Positions 6,313 through 14,844 of a stretch of 23,370 nt of DNA are shown here, piece by piece. The DNA is taken from the NCBI GenBank assembly GCA_018062165.1, contig JAGOSU010000005.1:1-23370 (forward strand). The letters are read 5' to 3'. The position numbers were made by a program, and so were the translations under genes. Below the pieces are notes generated by a model. The model was not told where the DNA came from and ran no database searches. It saw only the letters and a list, made by a program, of their open reading frames with translations. Origin of the DNA: Minisyncoccota bacterium (GTDB taxonomy: Bacteria; Patescibacteriota; Minisyncoccia; Phycocordibacterales; Phycocordibacteraceae). Positions within the stretch are counted from its first letter, which is position 1. Each line of letters starts with the position of its first letter.

Positions 6313-8139
6313 TTAGACCACCTGGTCGATGCGGTCCTTCTCGCGCTTAATCGCAAGAAGCTGCGAAGGGTCAGAAGTAATAATCTGGTCTTCGGTGTAG
6401 GACGCAACGATGCGGATAGCAACGTGCTTGAGACCAGCGAAGAAGAGTCCCTCTCCCACTCCTGACTCAAGGAGAAGGAACTTTTCTTCTTCCGTAAGGT
6501 TGAAGGTTTCCTTCAAGAGATCGATTGTCGTTGGAGATTGTTTGAGAAGCAGCTGGATAGAGGAGTTCGTGAGAATCGGGCGACCGTACGGAGAGCGAAG
6601 GAAGTCTTCCACGTCCTGCGTAATCGTTGAAACGCCGAGATAGTATTTACGTCCGCGCTTAGCAAGCGAGTACAAGAACGACGCAGTATCTTCTGACTTC
6701 ATCATCCACCACGCCTCGTCGATAACAAGCAGACGCTTCTTCAGTTCATGACGCACCGCATTCCAGATGAAGTGGGTGACGATGTACATGGCCACCGGCT
6801 TGAGTTCGTCTTCCATATCGCGCACTGAGAACACGACAAACTGCTTGTTGATGTCGACGTTAGTCGGCTGGTTAAGGAAGCCGCTCCAGGTACCACGTGT
6901 GTACTTGGAAAGACGCGTGACCAGGGAACCACTTCCCTCCATGCCCGAGAGCACGCTTTCAAAGTCCGAGAGGAGCGGTGGCGCCATGCCCGTGAAGTCT
7001 GCTTCGCCAGTGATGTCTTTGAGCGCGTAGGTTTCGGTAATCGCCCTGTCAATGATGGCATCCTCTTCAGGCGTAAGACCGCCGAGCATGATGCGGAAAA
7101 GGCCCACCAAGTTGATGATGTTAGAGCGAAGGATGTCTGCAGGCTCTTCGTCGTCCTTCACTGGTGGAAGGTCAAATGGATTGATGTGGTGCTCACTCGA
7201 GAGCGAAATGTTGAAGAGGCGGCCTCCGGTAGCTTCCGCAAGGTATTCGTACTCACGCTCCGGGTCAATCACAATGACGTCGGTATCAAACATAAGCGAG
7301 CGAAGAATCTCGAGCTTGATAGCGTACGACTTTCCCGAACCCGACTTAGCAAACACCACCGAGTTGTAGTTCTCAAGCGAGAAGCGATCGAAGAGAATCA
7401 GGGAGGCGTTGTGGCGGTTAATACCAAAGAGAATGCCGCGGTCGCTCGTGAGGTCAAAAGACACAAACGGGAAGATGGAAGAGAGCGGACTCGAGTTCAT
7501 CTTCGAGTTGACCGCAAGCTCATCAAGCGCGAGTGGCAGCGTCGAGCGGAATCCTTGTTCTTGCTGGAAGAGCGCTGGTTTGGTGTAGACCAGCTTGGAG
7601 TCGAGGATGCCGCGAATCTCTCCTTCTATCTTGTCGAGCTCCTCCTCGGTCGAGCCGTAGACGGTAAGGTAGACGCCCACATCAAAGAGGTGCTCTTCCG
7701 CCTGCTGAAGACGGTCGCGCAAGTTCTCAAGGTCTTGGAAGGCAGTATCGAGCATCGGGTCACGCACCAGGCCCTTCTCCTGCCGTTCAGCAATCTGACT
7801 TTCCACCTCCGCCACTTTGCGCTGGAAGTTACGGAGAGCAGACGCCGTCTCGACCGGGTGCACGTGAATGCCGATATCGAAAACACGTGGAAGGTTCACA
7901 ATCGGTGTAAACCAGCTGTCGGTAAGGTAACGCGGGTACGAGATGGTATAGAAGGAACGAGAGAATTTCTCGCCGAGTGCGAGCGACTTTGATTCCACCT
8001 TAAGCGCCGCCGGCGCGATGGTGTCAGCAAGGTCAAGCTCACCAGCCGCATAGATATCGGTAGGCACGACCGGCGCGAGCGAGATCGCCAGGTCTTGAGT
8101 CGATTGCTTCTTACGCTTCAAAAAGTCGAGGAGTGCCAT
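6313..8139 (-). CDS. VirB4-family T4SS ATPase
   Basis: VirB4/TraC ATPases energise type IV secretion at the inner face of the membrane. The 608-residue protein has an N-terminal VirB4-type domain (about 45-210) with a helical charged segment at about 105-150. The RecA-like ATPase domain carries Walker A AKSGSGKS (about 264-271), the family motif DPEREYEYL (about 292-300), Walker B LLVIDEAWWMM (about 470-480), and a later KRGRKYYLGVSTITQDVEDF stretch with the conserved Gln. It is shorter than the 750-850 residues of proteobacterial VirB4, and a separate N-domain-like protein is encoded immediately upstream (2 nt gap). The start follows that gene's stop with no Shine-Dalgarno, suggesting translational coupling. 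Confidence 0.94.
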   Translation of the reverse strand: MALLDFLKRKKQSTQDLAISLAPVVPTDIYAAGELDLADTIAPAALKVESKSLALGEKFSRSFYTISYPRYLTDSWFTPIVNLPRVFDIGIHVHPVETASALRNFQRKVAEVESQIAERQEKGLVRDPMLDTAFQDLENLRDRLQQAEEHLFDVGVYLTVYGSTEEELDKIEGEIRGILDSKLVYTKPALFQQEQGFRSTLPLALDELAVNSKMNSSPLSSIFPFVSFDLTSDRGILFGINRHNASLILFDRFSLENYNSVVFAKSGSGKSYAIKLEILRSLMFDTDVIVIDPEREYEYLAEATGGRLFNISLSSEHHINPFDLPPVKDDEEPADILRSNIINLVGLFRIMLGGLTPEEDAIIDRAITETYALKDITGEADFTGMAPPLLSDFESVLSGMEGSGSLVTRLSKYTRGTWSGFLNQPTNVDINKQFVVFSVRDMEDELKPVAMYIVTHFIWNAVRHELKKRLLVIDEAWWMMKSEDTASFLYSLAKRGRKYYLGVSTITQDVEDFLRSPYGRPILTNSSIQLLLKQSPTTIDLLKETFNLTEEEKFLLLESGVGEGLFFAGLKHVAIRIVASYTEDQIITSDPSQLLAIKREKDRIDQVV

Positions 8140-8141
8140 AA

Positions 8142-8783
8142 CTAGTGGGTGGTAAGTCGAAGCGGCGTATCGAGCTCCGAAAGATTAAACGAACGGTACA
8201 GCAGTTCAATAATTTCCTCGGTCTTGAGCGGCACGGCGCGCAACCCAGTCGAAGATATTCCACCAGCAACGAGCGACATGCGCTGCTCAAGCTGTACGCG
8301 ATACTCGTCGAAGGTCTCGGTTTCGCCGACGAGCTTCTCTTTCTTGGTCTGCTGGGGATTAATAAACGGCAGATTCTTGGTGAGGGTACCAGCTATTGCG
8401 GGCGTGAACGGCACGACGATGTAGAAGACCTTCGTCATAACTTCAGTGCCTTGAATGAAGTTAGTGATGAACTGTATGTACTCCCGCAGCTGAATGCGCA
8501 TGAGTTCTGACGTCTGTGCCTGTGCGCGTTCGTTGAGAATCGCGAGATACGGACGAATATCCATCTTGCGAGAATGCACCACAATCTCTACCGAGAAGTC
8601 GAGCGTGTTGAGGAAGGTCTGGAATCCACCGATGATGGCACGCTGCTCATCTGCGGACTTGAGTGCGAAGTTGAGCGAGGAACACATGAGAACGCCGCGG
8701 TACCCCCCATCCTTAAGGATGATGACCCCGTTGCGGACCTCCTTCACGGGGACGAATGCTTGTGTTGCTTTGGCGTCAGGCAT
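8142..8783 (-). CDS. TraC/VirB4 N-terminal-domain-like protein of the T4SS cluster
   Basis: The 213 residues resemble the N-terminal part of TraC/VirB4-type proteins: a beta-rich start (VRNGVIILKDGGYRGVL), then NFALKSADEQRAIIGGFQTFLNTLD, a segment of IVVHSRKMDIRPYL type, and a long helical region ending in a short C-terminal helix. No Walker A or B is present, so it cannot hydrolyse ATP alone and would need the VirB4 ATPase encoded next. The ATG lies inside the 3' end of the PrgI gene (8-nt overlap) and the stop is 2 nt from the ATPase start, so the three are tightly coupled. Whether this is a split VirB4 or an ancient separate subunit cannot be decided here. Confidence 0.85.
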   Translation of the reverse strand: MPDAKATQAFVPVKEVRNGVIILKDGGYRGVLMCSSLNFALKSADEQRAIIGGFQTFLNTLDFSVEIVVHSRKMDIRPYLAILNERAQAQTSELMRIQLREYIQFITNFIQGTEVMTKVFYIVVPFTPAIAGTLTKNLPFINPQQTKKEKLVGETETFDEYRVQLEQRMSLVAGGISSTGLRAVPLKTEEIIELLYRSFNLSELDTPLRLTTH

Positions 8784-9204
8784 GGTTTTCTTCGAGGTTC
8801 ACTCTGCTGTCGAGGGAAAGGGCAAGCTCCTTGAGACGACTTGTCGTGAGGTCCAGCTTCTGGCGTGGGGCGTCTTCACCAAGCGTTGAAGAGAGCGACA
8901 CAGTCGGCAGGGCTTCTGCGACTTTTGGCTCCTTCTTCCAGAGGTAGAGCCTACGGCTTACGTAGAAAGAAAGCCCTGCCTCAATAAGATCGATAAGCGG
9001 CTTTCCATTCAACTTGTAGAAGGCCAAGCCGACCGCAAGCCCTGCGATGGGAAGCGCAAACATAACGCCAAGCACCAACGGTAGATAGAGGACGAGTCCT
9101 GCTGCAAGCCCTGCACCGCCGGCAAGATAGAGGAACTGTTTGAACGTAAGTGGTCCAAAAATTTTGTCCTCAACCTCAATGAACTGCGGTACCTGGTACT
9201 CCAT
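8776..9204 (-). CDS. PrgI-family T4SS membrane protein (VirB3-like role)
   Basis: PrgI proteins are small membrane subunits found next to VirB4 in Gram-positive and CPR-type type IV systems, thought to play the VirB3 role. The 142-residue protein has the typical start QVPQFIEVEDKIFGPLTFKQ, two close hydrophobic segments (about 25-45 and 48-65), and the conserved LYLWKK motif near 90 followed by a charged tail. That tail, about 50 residues, is longer than in many homologues. The ATG follows a TGC-TATACT extended -10 by 7 nt, so a promoter probably starts a PrgI-VirB4 subunit transcript here, in addition to any read-through from upstream. The 3' end overlaps the next gene by 8 nt. Confidence 0.92.
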   Translation of the reverse strand: MEYQVPQFIEVEDKIFGPLTFKQFLYLAGGAGLAAGLVLYLPLVLGVMFALPIAGLAVGLAFYKLNGKPLIDLIEAGLSFYVSRRLYLWKKEPKVAEALPTVSLSSTLGEDAPRQKLDLTTSRLKELALSLDSRVNLEENHA

Positions 9205-9211
9205 CAGGAAT

Positions 9212-9220
9212 AGTATAGCA
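9212..9220 (-). promoter_or_regulatory. Extended -10 element, leaderless transcript of the PrgI gene
   Basis: TGC-TATACT (9220-9212) ends 7 nt before the ATG at 9204. The same nine bases occur at the same spacing before the 15936 gene. Confidence 0.58.
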
Positions 9221-9258
9221 AGAGAACCAACAATAACGGCGCACTGCCCAGTAGGAAA

Positions 9259-9960
9259 TTACTCTGGTGCCTCGCGGTACGGATCGAGTTTCGTTCCGGC
9301 GCTCGCACTCTTAGGCGGGAGCGACACGCCTGTTTCACCAGGACGCTTTTTCACAGGGACCAAAGGGGGTTCCGCAACCACCGGAGGAGCAGGAGGAGGC
9401 GTAACACTCTTAATCAAGGGAGCAGCAATGTCCGTACCGAAGGGCTTGGGTACTGGAATCTTTACCTCAGCGAGAGAAGGGGCAGGTACAGCGGGAGCGG
9501 CAGGGGGTACGACCGCAGGAGTTGGAGAGACCTTCGGGGTTGCTGGAGAAGGAAGGTCCTTGGGGAGGGGTGTCTTAGAGAGTCGATTGATGGGTGGGGG
9601 TTCTGGCAGATCAGCTTTTGCCTTCGGCTGCTTCGTAACACCCGCCTTCTCGAGCAAGGGCGCAAACACTTCTGCATCAAGGGCAGTAACGAGCGCGTCC
9701 ATGGCAGAGTTCGGTACTCGCGCATCCACCTCAAGATACACCGGCAGTTCCTTCGGTTTCGTGATGCCAAGAAGCGCGAGGTAGATTTCATACGCGGCTG
9801 CTCCAGCAATATCGGCAGGAATCTTGAAACGCACCTCAAGACTCTTGAGAAAGTTTTGGAATTCCGCCGAAGTGAGTGTCTCGCGCACATACGAAGGTGC
9901 TCGGTCCCAGGCCTCCTGGATAACTTCATCGTGCGTTTTCTTTGGTTCGTTGGTAGGCAT
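9259..9960 (-). CDS. Proline-rich hypothetical protein of the T4SS-like cluster, 233 aa
   Basis: I do not recognise the family. Residues about 1-110 form a helical, charged folded domain with no Cys and no membrane segment. Residues about 115-233 are a low-complexity Pro/Ala/Lys/Val tail with repeated PxPxxP-like patterns, likely extended. It starts 3 nt after the stop of the VirB6/TrbL-like gene and ends 54 nt before PrgI, so it is an operon member. An extended Pro-rich arm linking membrane and cytoplasmic components would fit, but that is inference. No signal peptide is present, so it is probably cytoplasmic. Confidence 0.8.
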   Translation of the reverse strand: MPTNEPKKTHDEVIQEAWDRAPSYVRETLTSAEFQNFLKSLEVRFKIPADIAGAAAYEIYLALLGITKPKELPVYLEVDARVPNSAMDALVTALDAEVFAPLLEKAGVTKQPKAKADLPEPPPINRLSKTPLPKDLPSPATPKVSPTPAVVPPAAPAVPAPSLAEVKIPVPKPFGTDIAAPLIKSVTPPPAPPVVAEPPLVPVKKRPGETGVSLPPKSASAGTKLDPYREAPE

Positions 9961-9963
9961 AGA

Positions 9964-12294
9964 TTATTTTGAACCATGGGCACTCTTATCGACAGCGTGC
10001 TCAACCGCCGCCGCTTGCTTGGCAGCCGAACCGCCGCCACCCTTGCCCGCCATAGAAGCAATAGCAGCGACAATCTTGTCGGTCTGTTTTGCGCTCGCAT
10101 CACGATACTCATCATGGAACTCCTTGTTGGAAGCGAGGCGATCCGAATCCGGTCCGACGCTAAACGGAATGAACCGGCTCCACTCCGCGCTGCGCGCGAG
10201 CTGTCGGCTATCACGGAGCCGCTCGTATCGTATCTCCCTCTCGAGCTTGCTCATCTCTTCTGTCAGGTCGTCCACACGTGCTTGCTGATTTTCAACATTG
10301 CGCTCCATGCCATTGGCTTGAGTATCAAGATTGTCTGCAGAGGCGAGGAGTCCAGCCTTCGCGATCGGATCCGACGTACGTGCCGCCTGGTCTTTGAAGG
10401 ACTTAGCCTGCCGCGTGAGTTCGGTCATCTGCCGCTTAAGGGCCTCAAGCAGCTGTACCTCAGCCTTGTGGTTATCCTGCTGGAGATACAACCTGCCCTC
10501 GTCATTCTTCATGAGGTTATCAATCGCATCTCTGCGCTTATCAAAGAGCTGACGAGCTTTTGCATCACCTGCCTTAAGCGCTGCGTCTCCACCCGCCTCC
10601 TGGTACTGCATGTCGTAACGGCGGTATTCGTTCTGCCTCGTTTCAAGCACGCGCTCGTGCTCCTCCTCAGCCGCCTCAGCATGCTTGAGCTTGAGACCTT
10701 TCTCTTCGTCGATGATGCCCTCGATGCCGTGATGGGCGGCTCCGCTCGCGCCGCCAAGATCGACGCCCGCAAAGCCAGTGCCTGCCTTAGCAAGGTTGGT
10801 GCCTCGGAAGTCGAAACTCGAGGTAGCGCCCTTGTTGAGAAGCCCTGCCATGCTACGGCCAATGACAGGTATGGAAGAACCTCCACTGCCATGCCACGCG
10901 CGCGCAAGATTATACGCACCATAGCCAAGCGTACGGCGACCAACAAACCCTAGAGAGCCGTAGGTAAGATCACCTGCTGTTTTGATGGCGGCATCCGCCC
11001 CGATGGCCCCAAAGCGCTTTGCGACCATGAGCGCAGCGAGGAAAAATCCGGCAGTGACTGCGAAAGTCACGATGACACTGAACGCGCTTATGTCTCCACT
11101 TCCAAGCGCGTCGGTGATATTCCCGCCTCCCGAACCACTCAACCCACTTCCTTCCACCACCTTGAGACCGACAAACACCAAGAGCAAAAATATTGGCACG
11201 AAGAGCGACTGGTTCACCAGTTCATGCCACCACCTATTGGCAATGCCTCCCATAAATGGAACGGCCATGCCCGCAAAGCCTATCGGTGCGGTCACGATAA
11301 TGAAGGTCAGCACGATGACACGAATGATGAGCAGAATGGCTGCTGCAAAGAACACTACTGAAAGAATGCTTGAGAATATGCTGAGACCGAATAGGGTGGC
11401 GAGTTGCTTAAAGGTCTCGTCGAGATTGCCAATGTCATCTTGGTATCGAGGAACATCGAGTACTGCTGACAAATGCGAATTGTTCATTACGAGCCCGGTG
11501 ATACCGAATTCCTTTGTGCATCGCTCTGCTGGAGAATCTCCTGGGGTGAGCGTTTCTGTCCCCGTCTGAAGCGCGGAGCCCGCTTCTGTACACTCAGTAT
11601 TAGGAATCGCCTGCCCCACAATGGCGGCACTAACGCCGTTTGATACGTCGACGACCGCTTCAGCGGCAAAGAGACTGAAGTTAAGAAGCACGGCAAAGAT
11701 GATGAGGCGAGGCAATGTCTTTTTTACCGTGTAGTCGTGAAGGTTGAGAATCGTTGCGATTCCCATGAACACGAAACTGAAGAGGAGGAATATGTTTCCG
11801 AGGTCGCGGAGCACCGTCCAGGCCGTGAGTACCCCGGGAGTATTACCAAAGTTCTGCCCGAACTGCAGCACCGTCTCTACGAACACGGTGTTGAAGAGCA
11901 TGCCGGCCAACCACAAAAGGAAGTTCGAAAGATACAGCGTGAGGTAGAGGATAATCACCACCACCTGGAGGATGAGACTGAAAATACCTTCAAGAAGGTT
12001 GGGATTTGTTTCGCCCGTACTTGGTTCGGTAGGGTTGCCGTTGGCATACCCTTCCCCGTTAACAACCATCGTGGCACCATCCTGTCGACTGCAGTCGCAG
12101 TATATGGTTTGCACGCCACTTCCAAAGTTTGTGGCGCCGTAAACGGTCGCACACTGATTGCTCAATTGCTGTGAAGTACACTCAGCGGCAGCGGCATCGC
12201 GAGGAAGTGCAACCAGCGTAAGCAGCGCAACCACGACAACACCAAGAAGAAGTGCAGAGAGCCCAGTCTTTCGCATGAGCGTTTCCGTCATCAT
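9964..12294 (-). CDS. VirB6/TrbL-like polytopic membrane protein with coiled-coil tail
   Basis: VirB6/TrbL proteins are the polytopic core of the inner-membrane T4SS channel. The 776-residue product has a signal-like hydrophobic N-terminus (about 10-30) ending in an Ala-rich PRDAAAAE site. A small exported Cys-rich segment follows (Cys at about 39, 48, 66, 68), then membrane segments at about 103-130, 160-182, 195-215, 305-345, 364-382 and 403-425. Between them are an APIGFAGMAVPF segment and a Trp-Trp pair (NRWWHELVNQ) as in TrbL/VirB6-type proteins. From about 440 the protein is soluble; residues about 540-720 are a long charged coiled coil. The tail is much longer than in typical VirB6. 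Adjacent ATGs at 12294, 12291 and 12276 are alternative starts. Confidence 0.85.
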   Translation of the reverse strand: MMTETLMRKTGLSALLLGVVVVALLTLVALPRDAAAAECTSQQLSNQCATVYGATNFGSGVQTIYCDCSRQDGATMVVNGEGYANGNPTEPSTGETNPNLLEGIFSLILQVVVIILYLTLYLSNFLLWLAGMLFNTVFVETVLQFGQNFGNTPGVLTAWTVLRDLGNIFLLFSFVFMGIATILNLHDYTVKKTLPRLIIFAVLLNFSLFAAEAVVDVSNGVSAAIVGQAIPNTECTEAGSALQTGTETLTPGDSPAERCTKEFGITGLVMNNSHLSAVLDVPRYQDDIGNLDETFKQLATLFGLSIFSSILSVVFFAAAILLIIRVIVLTFIIVTAPIGFAGMAVPFMGGIANRWWHELVNQSLFVPIFLLLVFVGLKVVEGSGLSGSGGGNITDALGSGDISAFSVIVTFAVTAGFFLAALMVAKRFGAIGADAAIKTAGDLTYGSLGFVGRRTLGYGAYNLARAWHGSGGSSIPVIGRSMAGLLNKGATSSFDFRGTNLAKAGTGFAGVDLGGASGAAHHGIEGIIDEEKGLKLKHAEAAEEEHERVLETRQNEYRRYDMQYQEAGGDAALKAGDAKARQLFDKRRDAIDNLMKNDEGRLYLQQDNHKAEVQLLEALKRQMTELTRQAKSFKDQAARTSDPIAKAGLLASADNLDTQANGMERNVENQQARVDDLTEEMSKLEREIRYERLRDSRQLARSAEWSRFIPFSVGPDSDRLASNKEFHDEYRDASAKQTDKIVAAIASMAGKGGGGSAAKQAAAVEHAVDKSAHGSK

Positions 12295-12297
12295 GGC

Positions 12298-13812
12298 TTA
12301 GGAACACCCAGCAGCTGCAATCGCCTGTAGCTGCAGGAAGAGCGACTCACCAAGGTTCGGGTTCGATGAACTCTCGCTTCTGGCTTCTCCAATCTCAGCG
12401 GCGCTCGGCATATTGCTTCCGGTGGTGAGGGCAAGAAGATCAGCTGAAGCAGTTGCGACGACTGCAGTTTGGTTGGTGTTAGGCGTCGCAGGAGCGGTAA
12501 ATGTGCCCTTGATGCGGTTCAGTTCTGCAAGTGCAACATTCGCGCGCGTTATATTCGCGTTCGCGCGAGCAAGCGCCGGCTCGACAACAGTAGTAAGTGT
12601 TGCTTCTGCAGCATCATCGTTACAGCTGGCGAGTGCGGCTTGGGTAGCAAGTGCTGCACCTTGAATAACCTGCCAGCCAGTCAAAAACGCGGTGACATCC
12701 GATATTTTCGCATCAACATTCTGTTGAACGCTTGTCGCAGAGTTCCCAGTGTCAGAAGAACCTCCAATCTGCGATACGAACGATCGTCCTCCACCAGAAG
12801 GTGATTCAGACGTACCAAGCAAACCACCCGGACCGAAGACCTGCTGCACGAGCTGGCCGACCAACGCACCGACAATCTCGTTGACGGAGTCAGCGAGCTC
12901 GAGCTGACGCACGCCTGAGCCGAGCTGGAAGGCGAGGTAGTCCTCGGTGACAGACCCTGGCGTCTTGATGTTGTGGTTAAGGCAGGTGTCACCGGTCCCG
13001 AGATTCACTCCCTCGGTGTTGCCTGCGTCGTCGTACTCCGCTTTTACACTCTCTCCCCCTGCGGTCGTAGCCGCAATACAATCGCCTCTCCACGAAAGGA
13101 AGCCCTGTCCCCATTCAAGTTCCGTGATGCGCTGGTCGACTTCGGTCATGAGACGCACTGCATGCTCATCGCGCGCTGCAAACTGGAAGCAGTAAACGTT
13201 GTTACCACAGACGACGTTGGATTGGTGCCATGCTTGCCATCCCCCCTGGGAGAAATCTCCTCGACGGAAGAGGTCTGGGTTCCGACTGTAGTTTTGAATG
13301 TTAGAACGCAGGCGGTACGCGAGACGCTGGCCGCTGGTATAGATGTAGTAACTGGTAGCGATGCCCTGCCCTATGCGCTCAGCAAACTCTGAGTCAATCA
13401 AATCGCCCTTTCCGACGTCTGTGAAAAGATCGGCGAGAAACGCATTAGTCACTTCGTCCTGCAGTTCAACGAGGCTTCGGTTAAGATCAGTCTCGAAGGC
13501 TGGAGAGCCGTTGAAGCCCGAGTTAATCCAGTTAACGATGCTCTGGGTAATGGAGTTCACCACCGCCTTAGCGGCAGCCCAGGCGATACCCTTCAATACC
13601 TGCTCGAAGAAACTTGCCTCTGCATCGACACCGTTACTTACGGCTTTCTGTGCATTGAGAGCTGCGTCGAAGGTAGGAACTCCCACCCCTGCGGCTGCTG
13701 CTTGGGCATGAACCTCCCGGGGAGATGAGAGCGCGAATGGCGTAGCAAACACCAGCACGAGAAGAAGGCTCGCGAGCGCACGTGTTCCAAAGCTTTTTCG
13801 GAGTGCACTCAT
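12298..13812 (-). CDS. Large exported protein of the T4SS-like cluster, 504 aa
   Basis: I do not recognise a named family. A clear signal peptide spans about residues 1-37 (basic start, hydrophobic core, VHAQA cleavage region). The mature part begins with an Ala-rich helical segment and a possible amphipathic or membrane-associated helix at about 65-95. It then has a Trp/Cys-containing middle (Cys at about 205, 211, 247, 281), a Gly/Ser-rich linker near 335-355 and a helical Ala-rich C-terminus with two further Cys. It follows the upstream gene with a 4-nt ATGA overlap and precedes the VirB6-like gene by 3 nt, so it is an obligate operon member. A VirB5-like surface or pilus role is conceivable by position only. 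Confidence 0.82.
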   Translation of the reverse strand: MSALRKSFGTRALASLLLVLVFATPFALSSPREVHAQAAAAGVGVPTFDAALNAQKAVSNGVDAEASFFEQVLKGIAWAAAKAVVNSITQSIVNWINSGFNGSPAFETDLNRSLVELQDEVTNAFLADLFTDVGKGDLIDSEFAERIGQGIATSYYIYTSGQRLAYRLRSNIQNYSRNPDLFRRGDFSQGGWQAWHQSNVVCGNNVYCFQFAARDEHAVRLMTEVDQRITELEWGQGFLSWRGDCIAATTAGGESVKAEYDDAGNTEGVNLGTGDTCLNHNIKTPGSVTEDYLAFQLGSGVRQLELADSVNEIVGALVGQLVQQVFGPGGLLGTSESPSGGGRSFVSQIGGSSDTGNSATSVQQNVDAKISDVTAFLTGWQVIQGAALATQAALASCNDDAAEATLTTVVEPALARANANITRANVALAELNRIKGTFTAPATPNTNQTAVVATASADLLALTTGSNMPSAAEIGEARSESSSNPNLGESLFLQLQAIAAAGCS

Positions 13813-14780
13813 AGTGTGAGATTTGAGGACCCGACAATAACGGCTCCGGGAGCACCGTTGACCCCACCTCCGTTAGCTTTGACCGCAGCGGCGAGAGTAT
13901 CGATTGCATGCATCATCTCGTCTGCAGTTACGTGAACGAGACTGAGGGCACCCATAACAGGAATTGGATCTTCTTTGTAATTTGCAACAGCGAGCGTCAT
14001 TTTAGAGAGCGTGTCGAACGCGCGAACCATTTCCAAATGCGCGCCTGCAAGCGAAGAGGGTGCGGTCAGTCGGAGAAGCGCTGCAGCTCGATTTTGGTGC
14101 GACCTCCCCAGAGCACGTAGTTTGGATTCTGCTGCATCATCACCTTGTTCAACAAAAGCTTTCGAAAGCAACAAGAAATCAACTGCATCATCGGGCGGGC
14201 GATTCGTAGCCAACACAGTCTCAACAGCACCTATATAGGAAAGAACCTCGACATTTGAAGACTGGGAGATTGCCGTGATGGTGAGCTTTGAGGTAAGGAC
14301 GTCCGCTATTTTTGACGATAGGTCATTAAGAAGGAAGGTCACGAGCGCCTGCTGGTCAGCGTCAGTGAGTGGTTTACCACCGCTTTGAGAAACGATGCTC
14401 TCAAGAAGCACACGTGAGAATTGCTCAGTGAGCGAACCTGCTGCCGGCGCCTCTCCTGGCACACTCGAAGCATCAGGCGGCGTAGGAACCTCTTCGCTCT
14501 CAAACTGCGGCTTCACGAGACCTGCCTCAACCGCCTCCCCATCCTTCATTCCTTCCTGAACGGATTCAGGATTGTTTGGGTCTGTCTTGTAGAGGGACTC
14601 CTGCCAATCCGGAAGGCCATCGTTATCAGAGTCCTTAACAGCGTAGGCCTTAAGAATTTCTTCGGTGTCTTCGGCAGAAACCGACGGAGGAGGGCTCGAG
14701 ACTACAAATGCACCGGCAATGAGACCAATCGCCACCAGGAGCGAAAGCGCGATGCTGATTGTGCGGATAGAGTACGCCAC
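13809..14780 (-). CDS. Anchored exported protein with calcium-binding-type repeat, 323 aa
   Basis: This is the first gene of the secretion cluster. The start codon is GTG at 14780. Residues about 8-30 are a hydrophobic signal or anchor. A single DSDNDGLPDWQE motif follows at about 52-63, then TDPNNPES, the hallmark of a thrombospondin type 3 / EF-hand-like calcium-binding repeat (Asp-x-Asp-x-Asp-Gly). The remainder (about 110-315) is helical, with no Cys, and contains a Pro/Glu-rich linker at about 88-110. The function of the helical domain is not recognised. The 3' end overlaps the next gene by 4 nt (ATGA). Its position suggests an extracytoplasmic component of, or scaffold for, the secretion apparatus. 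Confidence 0.82.
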   Translation of the reverse strand: MAYSIRTISIALSLLVAIGLIAGAFVVSSPPPSVSAEDTEEILKAYAVKDSDNDGLPDWQESLYKTDPNNPESVQEGMKDGEAVEAGLVKPQFESEEVPTPPDASSVPGEAPAAGSLTEQFSRVLLESIVSQSGGKPLTDADQQALVTFLLNDLSSKIADVLTSKLTITAISQSSNVEVLSYIGAVETVLATNRPPDDAVDFLLLSKAFVEQGDDAAESKLRALGRSHQNRAAALLRLTAPSSLAGAHLEMVRAFDTLSKMTLAVANYKEDPIPVMGALSLVHVTADEMMHAIDTLAAAVKANGGGVNGAPGAVIVGSSNLTL

Positions 14781-14792
14781 GGTAGTAGCTAA

Positions 14793-14801
14793 ATAGTATC
14801 A
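14793..14801 (-). promoter_or_regulatory. Extended -10 element at the head of the T4SS-like cluster
   Basis: TGA-TACTAT (14801-14793) ends 12 nt before the GTG at 14780, giving a leader of only about 6 nt. It lies just downstream of the hairpin that ends the rsmA transcript. Confidence 0.45.
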
Positions 14802-14802
14802 C

Positions 14803-14822
14803 GCGGGCTTCACGGAACCCGC
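14803..14822 (-). terminator. Possible terminator hairpin after rsmA
   Basis: GCGGG-TTC pairs with GAA-CCCGC around a 3-nt loop, with one bulged base. The T-run after it on the minus strand is interrupted, so termination is likely weak and some read-through into the secretion cluster is possible. Confidence 0.45.
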
Positions 14823-14844
14823 TCTATACCTATATATATGTGTA

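Noticed and set aside
7186..7992. 268-codon open frame on the plus strand
   Set aside because: It is antisense to the VirB4 ATPase gene, with no recognisable domain.
9976..10953. 325-codon open frame on the plus strand
   Set aside because: It is antisense to the coiled-coil part of the VirB6-like gene, which has the clear family features; the composition is that of a shadow frame.
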